From NCBI GenBank assembly GCA_014529385.2, contig CM043968.1, positions 27,595,013 through 27,659,012 on the forward strand: DNA of 64,000 nt. The letters run 5' to 3'. Below are positions 62,233 through 64,000 of the stretch, in pieces (position 1 is the first letter of the stretch; every line of letters begins with the position of its first letter). The notes beneath the pieces are model-generated. The model worked only from the letters and a program-made list of their open reading frames with translations. It ran no database searches and was not told the DNA's origin. The stretch is from Adiantum capillus-veneris. Taxonomy: Eukaryota; Streptophyta; Polypodiopsida; Polypodiales; Pteridaceae. The position numbers were made by a program, and so were the translations under genes.

Positions 62233-64000
62233 GAGTAGTCAAACGATGCACTTTCCCCCCAAAAAAAGAAGGTGGAAAATTTTATGATTTTTGGCCTTCC
62301 ATAACTCCCACATATGATCTCTAATTTGAGTGAAAATCATAGATGTGAAGTCTACACATCGAGCTCTTTCCATAGATATGCTATATGATATGGTTTTACC
62401 CGCTAGAATTTAAATTCCATTTTGTGGGGAACCTTTGAATTCAAATAAACTAGCCGTTTTGGCTGTTTGAATTCAAAAGTTGTCCTTTGATTACTTCCAT
62501 AATACTAAAGGTTTGACTTCCTTAAACTGCCAAATAAAGAGGCACTCTTAGACCCCATTCTCTTCTTAATGTAAATATAACCTGGGCTTCAATGCGGTTG
62601 AATTCTTCTTCCATATATACAAATCAAGTTAGCATGTCATGATTAAAGTGCTCAACGATCACGTCAACATGTTTTCTGTGAAATCATTTATTCAATTTTA
62701 TCTAACTTTATGTTGCAAGACAGAGATAGAATGCCTTATTCAATTACATAATCTACATTTTTCACCAAAAGTGAAACAGAAATTTAATCATGATTTTAAT
62801 TTCACATTAGTCATCAACTAGTCATAGACTAGAAGTCATTACAATGTTGTAGCCCACTCTATGGGCACCGTTTAGACAAAGAGAGAGGTCAAAGGCGCTA
62901 GGCCATGTTGAGGGATTAATTTGATTTCCAGTGTAAGCACATTGCTAAAAACCTCCCGCTTATTTTTCTCATGGGATACTGACAAGCACCTCAAGAGGCA
63001 GTTACAAGTATGGCACATGTAGAAAACATCCATGGCTTTAGTTTTTTTTTTTCGAGTGGGGGGTAGGTATACACTCGAGGGTGGCGCATGTGAAATATTT
63101 CTCACATTGTTTTTTGGTTTATATTTTCAGATAATGGAGAGGAGGGAAGTGGATTGTAGTGTTTGTCTTCATGCATGACCCCCAATCCACAATGCCTATG
63201 TAGACACTCTTCTGATAAAAATGGAGCATCATTTTGCAAGAGTGGAGATCATTGTGGAGGTAGTCATGCCCATGCACATATTATTGGGTTTGGAGAAGAG
63301 AGTTGATGATCTGCAAAATGTTATTTTGGAACATCTCTATTGTTCCTTTAGTGGCTACGTAATTGTGAATGGTGGGCTGACTACTATCTACATTACACTC
63401 TTTTATCCATTTCTCTATATGGCCGTCATTCCAAAATCATGAAATGAGAATCAAACACTCCACCTAACAAGCCATGGAAACTAGATAGATAATTCCACGA
63501 TGAGCGATGTCCAAAATTGTAGCTTTGTCTTTAATCTGTTGATCCACTATGGGTCCATGCAAGTGCACTTTGAAGATTTCTACAACGTAAAGTGGATCTT
63601 TAAAGGAAGGACGGGTGACACCCACACACTTCACATGTGCCCATCTTCCCTTTCCCATTTATGGAGCCTATATGTTGAAGATGGTGGTATCAGACACAAG
63701 ATGTAAAATAGGGGGGAGCTGAGAGGGGCTCTAAAGCAACAACAATTGACATAACAGGCTTTGCTCTAATGCTGACTCCTGGATCCTCAACAACATTGGA
63801 AGAGATGGCTTCCACTCTTGCACGCTTTGATAATTTTCAAGATTCTTCTTGCTCTTGAACTTTGTATACAACTATTGCACAAGTTGTATGTGGGTATCTA
63901 TGCTCGACGAGGTAGTAGTATCAAGAATTTCTAGCTCCTCAAAAGTCTTTGTGATTTGACCAATAGTTTGCTTGACCATGTTAAATAATGAACCTGATTT
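62233..64000. other. No recognisable gene
   Basis: Short frames only. A GTGGTATCAGACAC word at about 63,684 on + resembles a copia primer site, but no LTR end (CA) lies directly before it, and the DNA after it shows no gag motif. Confidence 0.4.

Noticed and set aside
63680..63700. Copia primer site on + (GTGGTATCAGAC)
   Set aside because: No LTR end before it and no gag motif after it within the window.

Overview
The window is land-plant nuclear DNA from a large, repeat-rich genome. The evidence is an intronless 9-cis-epoxycarotenoid dioxygenase (NCED) gene at the left edge, plant-type Ty1/copia, Ty3/gypsy and CACTA elements, plant-like introns, and very many (GA)n and (TC)n(AC)n microsatellites. 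The low gene density, LINE ORF1-like gene and (GA)n abundance would fit a fern or another non-seed plant, but that is a weak inference. Only one ordinary host gene is clear; nearly everything else is mobile or repeat DNA in various states of decay.

Layout. 1-1.8 kb: NCED, 5' end just cut off by the window edge, keeping all four iron-binding histidines. 1.8-5.7 kb: intergenic DNA with a 138-bp near-perfect palindrome and several tandem repeats. 5.9-7.6 kb: broken Ty3/gypsy pol on +. 8.1-13.2 kb: a complete but dead Ty1/copia element on -, with two LTRs, PBS, purine tract and a 5-bp target duplication. 13.3-18.3 kb: zinc-knuckle fragment, a second hairpin and a gypsy integrase remnant. 18.35-23.64 kb: a block bounded by direct repeats, with a zinc-knuckle gag-like region. 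24.7-27.2 kb: gypsy gag and RT/RNase H on -, possibly the other half of the 17-kb integrase. 32.1-35.5 kb: another gypsy element on -. 35.8-39.95 kb: CACTA transposase on -. 40.39-43.89 kb: an LTR element that carries gag but no pol. 44.6-48.1 kb: copia gag/protease with two inverted copies of one LTR, plus a 490-bp purine tract. 48.7-54.3 kb: gypsy pol whose integrase core is separated from its RNase H/H2C2 part by about 3.8 kb packed with (TC)n(AC)n blocks. 54.8-59.0 kb: two convergent, intron-containing genes, one with a DDE-transposase-like layout and one acidic; I cannot place them in a named superfamily. 59.45-61.04 kb: LINE ORF1-like gene with duplicated leader and tail. 61-64 kb: small tandem repeats and otherwise featureless DNA.

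The most interesting candidate is the convergent gene pair at 54,846-59,019. The spliced reading frames are almost intact, each broken by a single TAG, and the two stop codons are only 63 nt apart. This is the layout of a compact two-gene DNA transposon. No terminal inverted repeats were found by eye.
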